Shown piece after piece: positions 1 through 6,848 of a DNA stretch of 15,532 nt (positions are counted from its first letter, which is position 1; the number at the start of each line of letters is the position of its first letter). The DNA comes from Zetaproteobacteria bacterium (GTDB lineage Bacteria; Pseudomonadota; Alphaproteobacteria; Micavibrionales; Micavibrionaceae), in NCBI GenBank assembly GCA_002747015.1, contig NVXI01000002.1, forward strand, positions 368,774-384,305, written 5' to 3'. The notes under the pieces were generated by a model, which made no database searches, was not told where the DNA came from, and was given only the letters and a program-made list of their open reading frames with translations. A program made the translations under genes and the position numbers.

Positions 1-697
1 TTTTATCTTTCTCAAACTTTCCCTCAACCAGTTCAAAAAACTCTTGAGGAGGCAAATTTAATAGCCGCCTGACTTGCGGCAAATCTCGTGATTTCTTCTC
101 GGTCGGCAGCAATATTAGAGATGTTGTGCAAACCAAAATAATAAGCCCATAGATGAGCGCGATTGCCTCTTCACTCCAAAACGGATCAGTCGCACCATTA
201 TTGGTCACAATTGTGCCAGCAATTAAAAACGCATCATCGATATAATTTTCATCTTCCGGATCAATCCAATCAAGCACATTAAAATGCGATGCAGCTATTC
301 CAAGATTGCTACATACCTCATCCCAAGGGTCGATGATAATAACCTTGTGACCCAAAACATCGCGGCGATAAAGCGCCGCTATTAAGGCGATTTCACCAGA
401 TTTAACATCCGTTACAACAAGACCGCCTTTATGCTCCAAACAAATCGGCATACAGGTGGTTAATAATTTCCCACTGCGCGTTGGGGCAACTGTTAAAGCG
501 TGACGCACAGGGTTCGCGCGAATTTGAAACCTCTTGGCACTCTTATGTTCATTTTGAGCATAGCCTAAAAACAGAGCGCCATTCTCGCCGTAATGTCTCG
601 CTTTCAAATGCTCACGCGTTGCCCATTTTGCAGAGCCATGTAATTGTGTATCGCGGCTATAGATACGTGGAGGGCGGTTAGGGGCTTGGATACACAC
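1..697 (-). CDS. VirD4/TraG-family type IV coupling ATPase (partial, 3' end beyond window)
   Basis: Coupling proteins of this family are hexameric ATPases that bring relaxosome DNA to a type IV secretion channel. Reading leftwards, the 232 visible codons give, at about residues 19-31, the LHGSAKWATREHL block that normally follows the membrane anchor. The Walker A APTRSGK is at 71-77 and VVTDVKSGE near 97-105. Family blocks HFNVLDWIDP, FWSEEAIALIYGL and DLPQVRRLL follow. The distal Walker B and C-terminus lie off the left edge. The reading frame is closed by TGA just upstream (about 721). The best start is therefore GTG at 697, overlapping the preceding vWA gene by 20 bases. A GGAGG sits immediately against that GTG, so the exact start is uncertain. 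The usual two N-terminal transmembrane helices are absent. This is the last visible gene of the minus-strand operon. Family is confident; the start is not. Confidence 0.88.
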   Translation of the reverse strand, partial: MCIQAPNRPPRIYSRDTQLHGSAKWATREHLKARHYGENGALFLGYAQNEHKSAKRFQIRANPVRHALTVAPTRSGKLLTTCMPICLEHKGGLVVTDVKSGEIALIAALYRRDVLGHKVIIIDPWDEVCSNLGIAASHFNVLDWIDPEDENYIDDAFLIAGTIVTNNGATDPFWSEEAIALIYGLIILVCTTSLILLPTEKKSRDLPQVRRLLNLPPQEFFELVEGKFEKDK

Positions 698-1724
698 CTC
701 CCTGACAACGATGAATATTCAAAACTTTCTGCGTGTTATAGGCTTGTCCGATTGCATCAAAATACTGCAAGAGGGAATCTCTGACGTTGCCGCGTTGCGC
801 CAAGAACCGGTTAGTTAAACCTTCTAAATGGGTGCGATTATTGCCACCGATAAAATAAACGAAGGTCAGAATATCGCCTTTTAAAGAAACCAACTCCTGC
901 TTACGCAATGGGTCGGCCTCCATATGTCCATCAGTGATAATGATGACGGCTTTTTGATAACCATCAAAGCGTGGTCGGGATAGTTTCAAGTACGCATCTT
1001 TCAGTGGCGCATAAATATCAGTGGCGGTGCCGATTTGAATCGCGTCAATACCAAAGCCACCAGCCGAACATGATTGATAATCTGGACGCGTGTATGTCCA
1101 TGCCAGATCAAAACTCGCCACCGCGCAAAGTGCTGGCGAAGGTAAAATGCTTAAGAATTCTGTAGCCGTTTGTTTAACATTTGCAAACTCTTTAACCATT
1201 GAATAGCTTTTATCAATCAATAATGTAAAAGCCATTTTAGGCGGTGCTTGGGTAACAATGTCATCAAAACAGAGCTTTTCGCCGTTGGTATTATAGACCG
1301 CAAGGCTACTCGCTGGCGGTGAAATAAATGCGCCATCCTCATTTTTAAAACTACTAATAATCCTCAAACCATTCGGTGTTTTAATTGTTCTAATGATCTC
1401 GGATTTTCCACCACTAAAACCAATGACAACATCATGCACCGGATTAATATCGTAGCCTGAGGTAATGGATATCCCGTTCGCATCCCTCATGCCTATACGC
1501 CTGACAATTTCGATTAAGCGCGCTGTCGGAATAAGACGTGGATCGGTTTTAACCTTCAACGAAACCATTTTTTCGAAATCGTAGGCCGAGCGTATAATAA
1601 TTTTAGGCGCATTATTCTCGCTACGGTTTTTCACTGTGACGTGTGTTTCTCCGTGTACGACCAGTGCTATTACCATTGCCGTTGCCATAACCACAATCAC
1701 TAGAGATGTTCTGAATATCATCAT
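678..1724 (-). CDS. membrane-anchored von Willebrand factor A (vWA) domain protein
   Basis: A 348-aa protein with an uncleaved anchor or signal peptide at residues 7-23. A region of about 120 residues of no recognised family follows, then a vWA domain at about 165-325. All MIDAS elements are visible: DKSYS (Asp171, Ser173, Ser175), GTATD (Thr235) and ITDG (Asp265). The domain should therefore bind a divalent metal and a protein ligand outside the inner membrane. It has four Cys after residue 150 that could form disulfides in the periplasm. AGGGGG lies about 6 bases before the ATG. It follows the lipoprotein gene after 9 bases and overlaps the coupling-protein start. Its context suggests a role in mating-pair contact or assembly of the transfer machinery, which is inference. 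The fold call is firm; the function is unknown. Confidence 0.8.
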   Translation of the reverse strand: MMIFRTSLVIVVMATAMVIALVVHGETHVTVKNRSENNAPKIIIRSAYDFEKMVSLKVKTDPRLIPTARLIEIVRRIGMRDANGISITSGYDINPVHDVVIGFSGGKSEIIRTIKTPNGLRIISSFKNEDGAFISPPASSLAVYNTNGEKLCFDDIVTQAPPKMAFTLLIDKSYSMVKEFANVKQTATEFLSILPSPALCAVASFDLAWTYTRPDYQSCSAGGFGIDAIQIGTATDIYAPLKDAYLKLSRPRFDGYQKAVIIITDGHMEADPLRKQELVSLKGDILTFVYFIGGNNRTHLEGLTNRFLAQRGNVRDSLLQYFDAIGQAYNTQKVLNIHRCQGGVYPSP

Positions 1725-1733
1725 ATATCCCCC

Positions 1734-2417
1734 TTAAAGCAACTTGGTTAAAGAGGATTTAGTTTGTGCCGCCCCATATAATGTGAATTCCAAAGTGCCA
1801 TCTTTTACGCGAGCAAACACACCATGTTTCGATAAATAATCACTCAATTTTTTATCTTGGTCGGGATGGACTCCGTAAAATTTTAAGACTGACAGCTTGG
1901 GAAGTAAGGACGATAAAGCCAAATTCTTCGGCACATCTTGTGGCACGGTTATTTGAATTTCCTCGTCTGTATTTTGAAACGGTACATGAATAAATAATCC
2001 GATATGATAAAGCTTAATATCATCAGGCTGTGTGATCTGGACGGTCGTATTTATTTGTTCATAAGCCATCACCAAATCTGAAAAGCTCGCTCTAAACTCT
2101 ATTAAAGCAATGACCTCTTGCGCTTGTTCTAACAATTGTTGTGGCGTTCCTGACCATGAAATCTGATAGGGCTTGTCACTAAAAAGAATATGTATTTGTA
2201 CATTGCGTGTTGCTTTGCGTCTATTGAGCTTGGTCATTTGCTCAAATAAATTCATGGCGGTCTGCTTTACGCCCTCCTGTAGGTTTGCAGAGACAGTGCC
2301 GCCATTTTCGATCAGGACAAATATGGCACTTGTTTTGGGCTTTGTCGCAGTGGCTTGCTCACCACAAGCGACAAGTAAAAAGCATAAACTTAATATAATA
2401 ATAAGGGGATTTTTCAT
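1734..2417 (-). CDS. predicted lipoprotein of unknown function, possibly a degenerate vWA-like fold
   Basis: A 227-aa protein with a classic lipoprotein signal: charged MKN, a hydrophobic stretch, and lipobox LVAC with Cys18 followed by Gly, so outer-membrane sorting is possible. The mature part begins with a strand-like SAIFVLIENGG. It continues with alternating helices and strands (HILFSDKPYQISW, LVMAYEQI, LYHIGLFIHV, LSVLKFYGVHP). The layout resembles a Rossmann/vWA-type sandwich, but no MIDAS DxSxS is present. The ATG at 2417 has GGAG about 8 bases upstream and lies 5 bases after the stop of the four-helix membrane protein. The vWA gene follows after 9 bases. The pairing of a lipoprotein with a vWA protein suggests they act together at the envelope. 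The vWA-like reading is weak; I do not recognise the family. Confidence 0.7.
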   Translation of the reverse strand: MKNPLIIILSLCFLLVACGEQATATKPKTSAIFVLIENGGTVSANLQEGVKQTAMNLFEQMTKLNRRKATRNVQIHILFSDKPYQISWSGTPQQLLEQAQEVIALIEFRASFSDLVMAYEQINTTVQITQPDDIKLYHIGLFIHVPFQNTDEEIQITVPQDVPKNLALSSLLPKLSVLKFYGVHPDQDKKLSDYLSKHGVFARVKDGTLEFTLYGAAQTKSSLTKLL

Positions 2418-2422
2418 GGTTA

Positions 2423-3016
2423 TTACTCCTGTGGCGCTGAAAGACTGGAAAAGGTACGAACGGTAAAAAGGGCAAGCGTCATATTGATAATCGCAATCAT
2501 GATCGACACACCAATGGCTAATCCTTTATTTTCTGCAAGGTAAGTCATCATGCCGCTTTGTGCTTGCGCTTGGATATAACCGCCTAGTGGCATCGCTTCT
2601 TTGGCAATCATTGTGTAAAGGTTTAAAATTTCCAATCCAATAGACAGAGCCAGAATAAACAGCGCGATAGATGCTGTAATTTTATGGCTTGGATGTGAAA
2701 TCCAGTCGCGAAAATTCTCGAAAATATTGTGCTTAAAAATCTCTGTCCAAATATAAATCGGCGTGAGTAGAGTAAATAATGCCAATATGATTGAGATAAT
2801 ATTGGATGCGGTTGCATCAGAATGCATGAACGCAGAGCCGAGTAGGGGAAGCTCACTTAAATACGTTTCCCCCATGAATGAGATGGTTTCTGTGTAAATA
2901 CTGTAAAACAGCAGAAACATCATACATTCCATACCAAAGCAAAAAATGGCTTTGGCGATGGATGATAGGCTTGGCGGTGTAAATCCCTCAAAAGGCGAAG
3001 ATTTATTGAAATCCAT
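2423..3016 (-). CDS. four-helix inner-membrane protein, unknown family
   Basis: A 197-aa integral membrane protein. Hydrophobic segments lie at about residues 22-42, 72-92, 112-134 and 165-187, separated by a polar loop with Trp/His/Pro (about 93-111) and a second loop with Gln/Ala (about 140-160). The short N-terminus is polar (MDFNKSSPFEGFTPP). The ATG has a strong GAGGAGG about 6 bases upstream. It overlaps the 57-aa gene by 14 bases, so translation is probably coupled. It lies in the same operon as a coupling ATPase that lacks its own membrane helices, so it could supply a membrane anchor for that protein; this is inference only. No motif identifies a family. Confidence 0.68.
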   Translation of the reverse strand: MDFNKSSPFEGFTPPSLSSIAKAIFCFGMECMMFLLFYSIYTETISFMGETYLSELPLLGSAFMHSDATASNIISIILALFTLLTPIYIWTEIFKHNIFENFRDWISHPSHKITASIALFILALSIGLEILNLYTMIAKEAMPLGGYIQAQAQSGMMTYLAENKGLAIGVSIMIAIINMTLALFTVRTFSSLSAPQE

Positions 3017-3176
3017 TTAACACCTCCTCACGAAAATCATTCCTGATATAGCAGTCATTAGTTTCACTACTGATACAGGTTAAAAATATGGTCGGTTCAG
3101 GCCGCTCTTTGCTATCAATCTGTTCGCTGTTTGATGTTATTTGCGACAGATTTGGGGGGATATTTTTAATTTTCAT
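3003..3176 (-). CDS. small hypothetical protein (57 aa), translationally coupled
   Basis: Start ATG at 3176 follows GAGGA at a good distance and lies two bases beyond the stop of the upstream two-helix membrane protein. The stop TAA (3003-3005) lies inside the next gene, giving a 14-base overlap. The protein begins MKIKNIPPNLSQ, is polar, has two Cys (in FLTCISS and NDCYIRN), and has no membrane segment or signal peptide. The coupled position between two operon genes, with its own ribosome binding site, is the main argument that it is real. Alternatively the stretch is a leader for the next gene. No family is recognised. Confidence 0.5.
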   Translation of the reverse strand: MKIKNIPPNLSQITSNSEQIDSKERPEPTIFLTCISSETNDCYIRNDFREEVLNGFQ

Positions 3177-3177
3177 A

Positions 3178-3468
3178 TTATTCCTCTTTGGTTTTACTAG
3201 ATTGATGATTTAGGGTGTTTTTCTCAGATTTGAGTTTGTTAATCTGTCTCTTTTGTAGAAGGTTGGCTTTTGTTAATTTTTTAATTTCGGCTCTCAAATC
3301 ATTTTTCAGTGACTTAGTCAGGAGAAATGACATATGCAAAAGGCTGGAGCCTAGAAATGCAGCAAACCACCTCCAGTCGATTTCATTTATCCATAGCGAT
3401 AAAAAAATTCCTGCTAAAAATGTTTGTATGATTAAAATATTAATGCCTAGGAATAGTAATTTTTTCAT
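3178..3468 (-). CDS. small two-helix membrane protein with coiled-coil tail
   Basis: A 96-aa protein starting MKKLLFLGINILII. Two hydrophobic helices (about residues 5-25 and 32-50) are joined by a Trp-rich turn (WINEIDWRW). They are followed by a Lys/Glu/Gln-rich tail (about 52-90) with heptad-like spacing, likely a cytoplasmic coiled coil. The frame is open back to an ATG at 3528, but those 20 extra residues overlap the upstream gene. The internal ATG at 3468 precedes a normal Lys-Lys membrane N-terminus, so I prefer it. Its ribosome binding site is weak (GGGA about 9 bases upstream), consistent with coupling to the upstream 71-aa gene, which it overlaps by 29 bases. The architecture resembles small accessory proteins of conjugation systems, but no family is recognised. 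Confidence 0.6.
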   Translation of the reverse strand: MKKLLFLGINILIIQTFLAGIFLSLWINEIDWRWFAAFLGSSLLHMSFLLTKSLKNDLRAEIKKLTKANLLQKRQINKLKSEKNTLNHQSSKTKEE

Positions 3469-3655
3469 CTTTAATGTCCCATATCCTGTGAACGTCAATG
3501 CAGCCATGATGTTGGCAATAGGCTGCATTAGCGCAATCAGTCCACATGTCGCAATGCAGTTGCCCTTCGTTGCTTCGTGGTGGCGGGTGTTCGAAAGTTA
3601 TATCCTCAGCAGTCTTGACTGAGATATAGATGGAAATTTCATTGAAATCTGACAT
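3440..3655 (-). CDS. small Cys-containing hypothetical protein (71 aa), first gene of the minus-strand operon
   Basis: The ATG at 3655 has AAGAGG about 8 bases upstream, one of the better ribosome binding sites in this operon. The protein begins MSDFNEISIYISVK and has four Cys and several His within about residues 35-57 (CDMWTDC, then CQHHGC). This could be a small metal-binding or disulfide-linked module. It has no signal peptide or membrane segment. Its 3' end overlaps the start of the two-helix membrane protein. It is the promoter-proximal gene of the transfer operon and could be a small regulator, which is inference. It might not be coding; the start site and the Cys/His pattern are the supporting evidence. 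Confidence 0.5.
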   Translation of the reverse strand: MSDFNEISIYISVKTAEDITFEHPPPRSNEGQLHCDMWTDCANAAYCQHHGCIDVHRIWDIKDEKITIPRH

Positions 3656-3806
3656 ATACGCATCCTCTTAAGTTAGAATGGGATGCGCTGCTTTTTATGG
3701 GTACAATGATGTAGCCTTGAGCACCTGCTTAAAAACAGCGCTCACCTATTTAATACCAAAAATAGATTGATTTGGGACACAACTGGACACAGTTGATGGA
3801 TGAGTA
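3656..3806. promoter_or_regulatory. divergent intergenic region with candidate operators
   Basis: These 151 bases separate the minus-strand transfer operon from the plus-strand cargo genes and must hold both promoters. Two palindromic elements are visible. One is TGAGC (3718-3722) paired with GCTCA (3740-3744), with CTG/CAG inside. The other is a perfect 6-4-6 inverted repeat CAACTG-GACA-CAGTTG at 3780-3795. GGACACA also recurs at 3775 and 3785, exactly 10 bases apart, about one helical turn. No convincing -35/-10 pair could be picked on either strand. Confidence 0.45.
3780..3795. repeat. perfect inverted repeat just upstream of the 330-aa gene
   Basis: CAACTG and CAGTTG are exact reverse complements around a 4-base centre and end 11 bases before the ATG at 3807. 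An operator here would overlap the ribosome binding site or early transcript, suggesting autoregulation by the downstream protein. No T-run follows, so it is not a terminator. Confidence 0.45.
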
Positions 3807-4799
3807 ATGAACAGCAAGCCAGATAATCAGGTTATTATTCCGCCTCATATAGCATTACGCCTTCTTGTTTTCTATGCAGCAAGAAAGGAAAATGAGAATA
3901 GTTGGGCGACAATCGCGCGGGATATTAAAAAGCGCGGGCATAAATATTGTTTTCTAATTGATCACAAAAAACTCCGCTTTTGGAAGACAAGAGGTAGTGT
4001 TCCTAAAGATCAGCCTTACGAAGCAATCACTGACTTTATTCTGTCAGATGATTTTATATCTGTAGTTCCTGAAACGTTGAGATATATAGATGAAGAAAGT
4101 CTAGCTTTTAATATGGGCATATCTTTGAAAGGTTTTTTTAGTTATGGGTTTCATTTGAATAAGGAGTATTCATTCGATTTTTCAAAAATCACTGGCTTGT
4201 ACGTGCAGGCAGAAAAAACTATTGGCTGTCTTGTTGGAGATGATAAGTCGAAAATTTATTCTTCTTCTATATTAATTACGCCTTCAAGAGATAAAAGGTT
4301 TGCATATATAAATATATTGCAATTCAGATTAATGAATATTTCTAAAATATTTTCGAGTAAAGATATTTATTCTGGATACTTATTTTATGACAAGAATGGG
4401 TCAGAAGAAAAAATAATTGTACGTGTTTGGAATAGGTTTAATAAGGATAACTTCGAATCCGATTTTGACTTTGAAAGCATTTCGGCGTCTCTGTATGATA
4501 ATTCTTTAGATTGGCCTGAGACTATGAGGAGAAGAACAACAAAGTTTTATGGGTGGGGTGCCGTACAGCCTAAAGAGTATTACAACAAAGCATATTCTAA
4601 TCGTCCAAATAAATTATCATTTGTGAACGATAAAGAAAAAAGAAGGTTTTCCTATCATATGAAAGGTGAAGAAGAAATAGACTTAGATAGAAAAGAAACA
4701 GTTGAAATGTCAGATAAATTTGACTTTTCTTTTGAAAGTTTATATTTTCTATTTGATAAAATTAAGTTTAGTGTGGTGCCTAAAAATGACCACGGCTAA
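3807..4799 (+). CDS. uncharacterised 330-aa cargo protein, possible N-terminal DNA-binding domain
   Basis: I do not recognise this family. The N-terminal part (about residues 15-85) is helical: IALRLLVFYAARKE, SWATIARDIKKRG, then LRFWKTRGSVPK and YEAITDFIL. It looks like a helix-turn-helix type DNA-binding domain. The remainder (about 95-300) is strand-rich with many aromatic residues (SYGFHLNKEYSF, ILITPSRDKRF, IIVRVWNRF) and could be a sensor or ligand domain. The C-terminus is acidic and Lys/Glu-rich. There is no signal peptide or membrane segment. GGATGAG precedes the ATG. The gene is distinctly AT-rich, unlike the kinase downstream. It overlaps the ankyrin gene by 14 bases. The palindrome immediately upstream fits autoregulation, which is inference. 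Confidence 0.68.
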   Translation: MNSKPDNQVIIPPHIALRLLVFYAARKENENSWATIARDIKKRGHKYCFLIDHKKLRFWKTRGSVPKDQPYEAITDFILSDDFISVVPETLRYIDEESLAFNMGISLKGFFSYGFHLNKEYSFDFSKITGLYVQAEKTIGCLVGDDKSKIYSSSILITPSRDKRFAYINILQFRLMNISKIFSSKDIYSGYLFYDKNGSEEKIIVRVWNRFNKDNFESDFDFESISASLYDNSLDWPETMRRRTTKFYGWGAVQPKEYYNKAYSNRPNKLSFVNDKEKRRFSYHMKGEEEIDLDRKETVEMSDKFDFSFESLYFLFDKIKFSVVPKNDHG

Positions 4800-5205
4800 T
4801 GTTCTTTTAAAGAAAGTTTACGGAATGTCACCTGATGTACCTGATATATTTCAAGCGGCGGCTGATGATAATGTGGAAGATTTGGAAATAGCTCTTCAAC
4901 ATTACGATGTTAATATCAAAGATGAAAACGATATGACACCATTGCATCATGCGGCAGGATCACTTGCCTTCAATGCTGCGGAGAGATTGCTTGAAGAACC
5001 CGGAATTGACACAAAATGCAAAGATAAATTTGACCGCGAAGCAGCTGTTATGGCCGAAGACATATTAGGTCTTGGTCATTCTTTGGCAGTTAAAATGTGT
5101 GATCTTATTTGGACCTTTCCTGAAGAGAAAGGTAATGATTTGGATGTTGAAGATACTAATAAATCTGAGATCGTACCTATAAATCCTGATGGTTTGGAAC
5201 TGTAA
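4786..5205 (+). CDS. small ankyrin-repeat protein
   Basis: A 139-aa soluble protein. An ankyrin repeat covers about residues 18-47 (DIFQAAADDNVEDLEIAL, then DVNIKDENDM). A second runs about 49-82 with the hallmark TPLHHAA at 51-57 followed by AAERLLEEPGIDTKCKD. A partial or capping repeat follows. The tail is acidic. Ankyrin repeats are protein-binding scaffolds, so it probably binds a partner, with the overlapping 330-aa gene product the obvious candidate. The frame is open back to an ATG at 4702, but that extension lies inside the upstream gene and encodes only a hydrophobic read-through. The ATG at 4786 overlaps the upstream stop by 14 bases, typical of coupled genes. The ribosome binding site is weak, as expected with coupling. 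Confidence 0.72.
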   Translation: MTTANVLLKKVYGMSPDVPDIFQAAADDNVEDLEIALQHYDVNIKDENDMTPLHHAAGSLAFNAAERLLEEPGIDTKCKDKFDREAAVMAEDILGLGHSLAVKMCDLIWTFPEEKGNDLDVEDTNKSEIVPINPDGLEL

Positions 5206-5251
5206 AGTAGAGAATGTCTACCCATATATTACAACACCAAGAGCTAAATAT

Positions 5252-5278
5252 TTGAAGTTTTCGAATTTTCTGTATATT
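5252..5278 (+). promoter_or_regulatory. weak candidate promoter upstream of the kinase gene
   Basis: TTGAAG (5252-5257) and TATATT (5273-5278) resemble -35 and -10 boxes but are only 15 bases apart, shorter than usual. They lie in the 169-base gap between the ankyrin gene and the kinase gene. The rest of that gap shows no further signal. Confidence 0.25.
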
Positions 5279-5374
5279 GGGATAGATAGATTCCGTCTAA
5301 ATAACAAAAAGGCCAATAGAAAATTATTGTTGCTCCACCCAGCGGGCCACACTACGTCCCAAGGATAGCTAATC

Positions 5375-6748
5375 GTGATACATCCAAACGAATTACCAAA
5401 TGGTTACGAATTAATTAAACCTCTCGGTCACGGCGGTAACGCTAAGGTTGTGCATGTCAGGTATGACAAGCAAGAGTATGCATTGAAACTGCTTGATAAC
5501 TACAAAGACCCAAATTCTCCGACCTCCAAACGGTTCGTTAATGAGATCCGCGCACTGCAACTACTACACAATGATGTGGGCGTCATGCGAGTTATCAATA
5601 AGAACCTACCCGAACAACCGACCAAAGCAGATAGGCCGTGGTTTACAATGCCGGTATCGACTCCTATTGCAGACGCATTGCAAGAGTCACATTCTTTGCG
5701 TTCTTGCGTTGAAGCCGTCGCCGATGTTGCTAACACTCTCGTGCGACTTAAAGAGCTTAACGTCGGACACAGAGATATTAAGCCAGACAATCTGTTTCAA
5801 CTAAATGGTCGTTGGTTGATTGGCGACTTTGGACTCGCCACATTTTCCAATTCAATAGAGGGTGTTACCGAACAAGAGGGTAGACCATTGGGAAGTCGAC
5901 AATTCATGGCTCCCGAAATGTCAACCAATGCCGTGAATGCATCCCCCTTTCCGGCGGACGTATGGTCCTTAGCGAAAACACTTTGGTCATTAGCTACCAG
6001 TAACCCATTCCCTTCCTACCTTACGTTTGATCTATTGAACGACGGACTTGCGGCCTATGGCATTGATGACCCACGTACGCACCTTATCGACCGCCTCTTA
6101 GAACGTGCAACAGTACGCACACCAGATGACCGAATCTCAATGGAGGACTTTGCCAACGAGCTACAACAATGGCTGAGGCTCGACAATCATCCGCCCACAA
6201 AGTTGGAGGTGGGCGACCTTGCATCAAGGATGCGCATCCTCATCCGTCCAACGATTGACAAGAAACTTTCAACGGCAGCCTCAATTGACTCAGCACGAGA
6301 GATGATGGATGCCATTGGACCGCGCTTCGTAAAGTTGAGAGAATCTCTAGCAACAGAATACGGGGCGAAATTGTCTGACACGGGCTACGTAAATGAAGTA
6401 AGTTTCGGCGACAGCGGCTTTGTATTTCAATTCTGTGACTTAAACAAGCGCGATGGCCTTGCATGCCGCGAAGCCTATTTCACCATAAACGCTACTAGTC
6501 CTGCAACGTATCAACTTCGCTGCACCGTGATGATTCAGGTCATGCCCGATTTACAACATCACCTTTACGCCCAATTAGTAACCAATGCGAATGGCAAGCA
6601 AAATATATTCTGGGAAGCCCAGCGCACTGTTCCACACGGTATGCCACAAGAGCAAGCGTTCTTAAATGAACTAATTGACAAAATAATACAGAACATCAGG
6701 CCCGCACTTGTAAGTTTTAATGAACTAATAGAGTCTTACGAAAAATAG
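5375..6748 (+). CDS. Ser/Thr protein kinase (Hanks type) with uncharacterised C-terminal domain
   Basis: A 457-aa protein with a complete Hanks-type kinase domain at about residues 10-265. It has Gly-rich loop GHGGNAKV (18-25), ATP-anchoring Lys38 in YALKLL, Glu57, catalytic loop HRDIKPDN (132-139), DFG (151-153), APE (179-181) and Asp195 in ADVWSLA. All catalytic residues are present, so it should be active. The C-terminal part (about 285-457) matches nothing I know. It is helical at first, then strand-rich (VSFGDSGFVFQFCDLN, AYFTINATSPATYQLR) with a helical end, and has no transmembrane helix, PASTA or FHA motif. The protein is cytosolic. The GTG start has AAGGAT 8 bases upstream. Composition is clearly more balanced in GC than the two genes before it, suggesting a separate origin. 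Kinases in such cargo slots can act in phage defence or stress signalling; which applies here is unknown. Confidence 0.9.
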   Translation: MIHPNELPNGYELIKPLGHGGNAKVVHVRYDKQEYALKLLDNYKDPNSPTSKRFVNEIRALQLLHNDVGVMRVINKNLPEQPTKADRPWFTMPVSTPIADALQESHSLRSCVEAVADVANTLVRLKELNVGHRDIKPDNLFQLNGRWLIGDFGLATFSNSIEGVTEQEGRPLGSRQFMAPEMSTNAVNASPFPADVWSLAKTLWSLATSNPFPSYLTFDLLNDGLAAYGIDDPRTHLIDRLLERATVRTPDDRISMEDFANELQQWLRLDNHPPTKLEVGDLASRMRILIRPTIDKKLSTAASIDSAREMMDAIGPRFVKLRESLATEYGAKLSDTGYVNEVSFGDSGFVFQFCDLNKRDGLACREAYFTINATSPATYQLRCTVMIQVMPDLQHHLYAQLVTNANGKQNIFWEAQRTVPHGMPQEQAFLNELIDKIIQNIRPALVSFNELIESYEK

Positions 6749-6765
6749 GCGAAGTTTAATACATC

Positions 6766-6791
6766 ATCAAATAGCGGTTTTGATAGTTTTT
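6766..6791 (+). terminator. weak candidate terminator after the kinase gene
   Basis: ATCAAA (6766-6771) pairs with TTTGAT (6779-6784) around a 7-base loop, followed by a T5 run at 6787-6791 and more T-rich sequence. The stem is AT-rich and short, so efficiency is doubtful, but the position after the kinase stop is right. Confidence 0.35.
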
Positions 6792-6803
6792 CGTCTTTTC
6801 TTA

Positions 6804-6827
6804 TTAAATTCGCATTGATGAATTTAA
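6804..6827. repeat. perfect 8-bp inverted repeat between convergent genes
   Basis: TTAAATTC and GAATTTAA are exact reverse complements separated by 8 bases. They lie between the ends of the kinase and integrase genes. No T-tract follows on either strand, so it may be a weak bidirectional stem rather than a proper terminator. Confidence 0.4.
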
Positions 6828-6848
6828 CATTGATACATCCGAAGAGTT

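Noticed and set aside
481..681. Plus-strand 66-codon open frame opposite the coupling-protein gene
   Set aside because: The minus strand encodes clear VirD4/TraG motifs across the same bases, so this is a shadow.
4702..4785. Extended N-terminus of the ankyrin protein
   Set aside because: These 28 codons lie inside the 330-aa gene and encode a hydrophobic run with no role in the ankyrin fold; ATG 4786 gives the normal overlapping-gene arrangement.
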